7,194 nucleotides of DNA from Chlamydiota bacterium (GTDB lineage Bacteria; Chlamydiota; Chlamydiia; Chlamydiales; SLFE01), in assembly GCA_011065065.1 (NCBI GenBank), contig JAAKFL010000091.1, positions 1 through 7,194 of the forward strand, read 5' to 3'. The notes below the pieces were generated by a model. It had not been told where the DNA came from. It made no database searches and saw nothing but the letters and a program-made list of their open reading frames with translations. Shown one piece after another: positions 5,561 through 7,194 of the stretch (its first letter is position 1; each line of letters starts with the position of its first letter). The position numbers and the translations under genes are program-made.

Positions 5561-5587
5561 TCGAAGAAATGTTCATTTAAATCACGT
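5549..5587. promoter_or_regulatory. Inverted repeat, possible operator, upstream of the transporter
   Basis: ACGTGAT (5549-5555) and ATCACGT (5581-5587) are perfect 7-bp inverted arms with centres 32 bp apart, about three helical turns. They flank a small internal palindrome (AAATG/CATTT, 5567-5571 and 5574-5578). The position, 40-78 bp before the start codon and beside a candidate -10, suits a regulatory site, but no known regulator is recognised. Confidence 0.3.
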
Positions 5588-5626
5588 TCACTCCTCCCCA
5601 AACTTTCCGATCTTTCGAGGTGTCTT

Positions 5627-7171
5627 ATGACAACTAGAAGTGCTCGCGTGGAATATGAAGGGGGTGAAAAGCTCAGTCGATGGAGAGAGTGGTTCTGGCC
5701 TGTTCATCGGAGTGAATTACCAAAACTGCTTCCACTTCTTTTGATGAAGTTCTGTTTCTCATTTGTCTTTACCTTGCTTTTCGCGACAAAAGATACTGTT
5801 GTTGTGACTTCTGCGGGATCAGGAGCAGAAGTGATCCCTTTGTTGAAGGGGGGAGTCGTTCTCATTTTTGCCTGTTTGGTCACGATTGCTTATGCCAAGG
5901 GAAGCAATATCTTGAGAAAGAAATCTCTGTTTTACGTTTCAATAGTACCATTCTTTATTTTCTTTGGTCTATATGGTTTTTTTCTTTTTCCCAATCAAGC
6001 TTCCTTATGCCCTCACAAAACAGCAGATTGGCTATCTTCTCTAGTCGGTGAGGGACATCAACATTGGGTGGCGGTATTTCGCTATTGGATGAACTCTCTG
6101 TTTTTTGTGGTGGCGGAGCTTTGGGGAAGTTTGATGATTGTTTTCACATTTTGGAGTTTTGCGAATCAAATTTGTTCTGTTAAAGATGCGACGAAGTTTT
6201 ACACTCTTTTTGCCGCAGGAGGGAATCTTGGGGTGATTATTGCCAGTCCTTTGATCTGGTACTGTTCAAAGATTTTGAATGGAGGTGATTTTGAGGTGAC
6301 GGTTCAGTACTTGATGACCATGGCAATGTTCTTAACACTAATGATTATCGCGATTTACTGGTGGATCAATCGTTACATTCAGGATGTCGACAAAGAATTA
6401 TCAGGGGCACATAAGAAAAAAGAGAAACCGTCGTTAAAAGAAAGTTTAAGGTGTCTCTTTCACTCGCGTTCATTGGGTTTAATTGCCCTTATGGTGATTG
6501 GCTATAGTTTATCAGTCAACTTGGTGGAAGTGCCGTGGAAGGCGGCTCTAAAAGTACGTTATCCCGATGCTAATGATTACCAAGCCTATTCGGGGATTGT
6601 TCAAGGGATTGTCGGAGTCGTAGCTTTTTTCCTTTCATTCTTTGTCGGGGGGAATGTGATGAGACGACTAGGTTGGTTTGCAGGGGCTATCGCGACGCCA
6701 TTAGTACTTGGGATATGTAGCCTGGCCTTTTTCATGGTGTTTTTGAGTAGTTATCATGCGGGGGCCTTTATCAACGAAACAGCTTTATTAGCCGTTGTCA
6801 CCATAGGAACGATTCATAATGTGGCGTGCAAGTCGATGAAATATTGCCTTTTTGATCCGAGTAAGGAGATGTCATTCATTCCTTTAAGTGAAGAAGAGAA
6901 AATTAAAGGAAAGGCAGCAGTGGACCTTGTGGGATCTCGTTTTGGAAAGTCTGGTTCTTCATGGATACAGATGGGGCTGATTGAGACAGCAGGTTTGGGT
7001 TCTGTGTTAAATATTGGAATATTCTTAGCTCCTTGTGTGGCGGTTGCTGTGGGAGGCTGGGTGTATGCTGTGACGAAGTTGAAGCGGAACATTAGACCTG
7101 TGGTGCATCAGGAGACGGCGGTTTACGTGGATGAGGCTGTTGAGGTGGATGGAGTGGAGTCCACGGCATAG
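5627..7171 (+). CDS. NTT-family nucleotide transporter (ATP/ADP translocase-like)
   Basis: This 514-residue inner-membrane protein has about 11-12 membrane segments. It belongs to the nonmitochondrial ATP/ADP carrier family used by chlamydiae, rickettsiae and plastids to import host nucleotides. The family pattern runs its length: WPVHRSELPKLLP near the N-terminus, ATKDTVVVTSAGSGAEVIPLLK (53-74), AELWGS (163-168) with FWSFANQI, NLVEVPWKAALK (298-309), then KGKAAVDLVGSRFGKSGSS (427-445). The charged residues reported as important in plant and bacterial NTTs appear conserved: Lys55, Glu164, Glu301 and Lys441. Length is normal for the family (about 500-540). GAGG (5617-5620) lies 6 nt before the ATG. 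The last 25 residues are acidic and probably cytoplasmic. Sequence by eye cannot tell ATP/ADP exchange from the proton-driven NTP uptake or NAD/ADP exchange known among chlamydial paralogues, so no gene symbol is given. It appears to be a single-gene unit. Confidence 0.93.
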   Translation: MTTRSARVEYEGGEKLSRWREWFWPVHRSELPKLLPLLLMKFCFSFVFTLLFATKDTVVVTSAGSGAEVIPLLKGGVVLIFACLVTIAYAKGSNILRKKSLFYVSIVPFFIFFGLYGFFLFPNQASLCPHKTADWLSSLVGEGHQHWVAVFRYWMNSLFFVVAELWGSLMIVFTFWSFANQICSVKDATKFYTLFAAGGNLGVIIASPLIWYCSKILNGGDFEVTVQYLMTMAMFLTLMIIAIYWWINRYIQDVDKELSGAHKKKEKPSLKESLRCLFHSRSLGLIALMVIGYSLSVNLVEVPWKAALKVRYPDANDYQAYSGIVQGIVGVVAFFLSFFVGGNVMRRLGWFAGAIATPLVLGICSLAFFMVFLSSYHAGAFINETALLAVVTIGTIHNVACKSMKYCLFDPSKEMSFIPLSEEEKIKGKAAVDLVGSRFGKSGSSWIQMGLIETAGLGSVLNIGIFLAPCVAVAVGGWVYAVTKLKRNIRPVVHQETAVYVDEAVEVDGVESTA

Positions 7172-7179
7172 AGTAATTA

Positions 7180-7194
7180 GCCGCAGATGAACGC
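7180..7194. repeat. Possible start of a dispersed repeat at the window edge
   Basis: The last bases, GCCGCAGATGAACGC, lie just after the transporter stop. From recollection they match the opening of CCGCAGATGAACGCAGAT-type intergenic repeats seen in many bacterial genomes. The element is cut by the window end, so this cannot be confirmed. Confidence 0.3.

Larger units (their letters stand above)
5289..5626. other. 338-bp intergenic spacer before the transporter
   Basis: No gene is supported here. The left part holds the terminator-like hairpin and the long inverted repeat. From about 5421 to 5450 there is a segment with the words CTTCGCG and ATCTTCG that looks like a degraded dispersed repeat. 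From 5451 to 5580 it is AT-rich and carries weak promoter-like hexamers and the 7-bp inverted repeat ACGTGAT/ATCACGT. The only short reading frame (5417-5479) is 20 codons with a poorly spaced Shine-Dalgarno and was not accepted. Confidence 0.6.

Noticed and set aside
6814..7092. 92-codon open frame antisense to the transporter gene
   Set aside because: It overlaps highly conserved NTT motifs and its translation is low-information; it is best explained as a shadow frame.

Overview
The window is about 7.2 kb with moderate G+C and most resembles a chromosome segment of a Chlamydiae-type intracellular bacterium, possibly one of the amoeba-associated 'environmental' chlamydiae. The main support is a complete nucleotide transporter of the plastid/rickettsial/chlamydial NTT (Tlc/Npt) family at 5627-7171, whose motifs resemble the chlamydial Npt proteins. 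Lineage is inferred from that one gene and from recall, not from a search. NTT proteins also occur in Rickettsiales and other endosymbionts.

Layout from left to right. Positions 1-205 are a dense nest of palindromes that looks like a dispersed intergenic repeat. A consensus-like promoter follows, then a small four-helix DoxX-like membrane protein (305-715). That gene converges on, and overlaps by 8 bp, a minus-strand P-loop kinase of the chloramphenicol phosphotransferase-like family (708-1307). The membrane-protein gene's intrinsic terminator lies inside the kinase gene's 3' end. A spacer of about 130-160 bp with an extended -10 promoter precedes a rightward cluster: a signal-peptide-bearing purple-acid-phosphatase-like metallophosphoesterase (about 1468-2682), then, 15 nt later, two tandem paralogous PP2C/PPM-type phosphatase-like proteins (2698-3951 and 4011-5288). 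Both paralogues start with nearly the same ribosome-binding site and the same first residues, so the duplication included the translation start. A 338-bp spacer (5289-5626) holds a 32-bp imperfect inverted repeat, fragments that look like dispersed repeats, and AT-rich DNA. The NTT transporter follows, and the window ends in what looks like the start of another repeat.

The most coherent unit is the three-gene phosphatase cluster: one probably exported metallophosphoesterase with an altered catalytic motif (GNH[ED] reads SNED), and two apparently non-exported PPM-like proteins that share a helical N-terminal region and a recurring signature (SDGSGNIDY ... VADGxGHN). They are probably co-transcribed. 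Their substrates are not visible from sequence, and host-directed or envelope-directed dephosphorylation is only a hypothesis. No RNA gene, CRISPR array, transposase or phage gene was seen.
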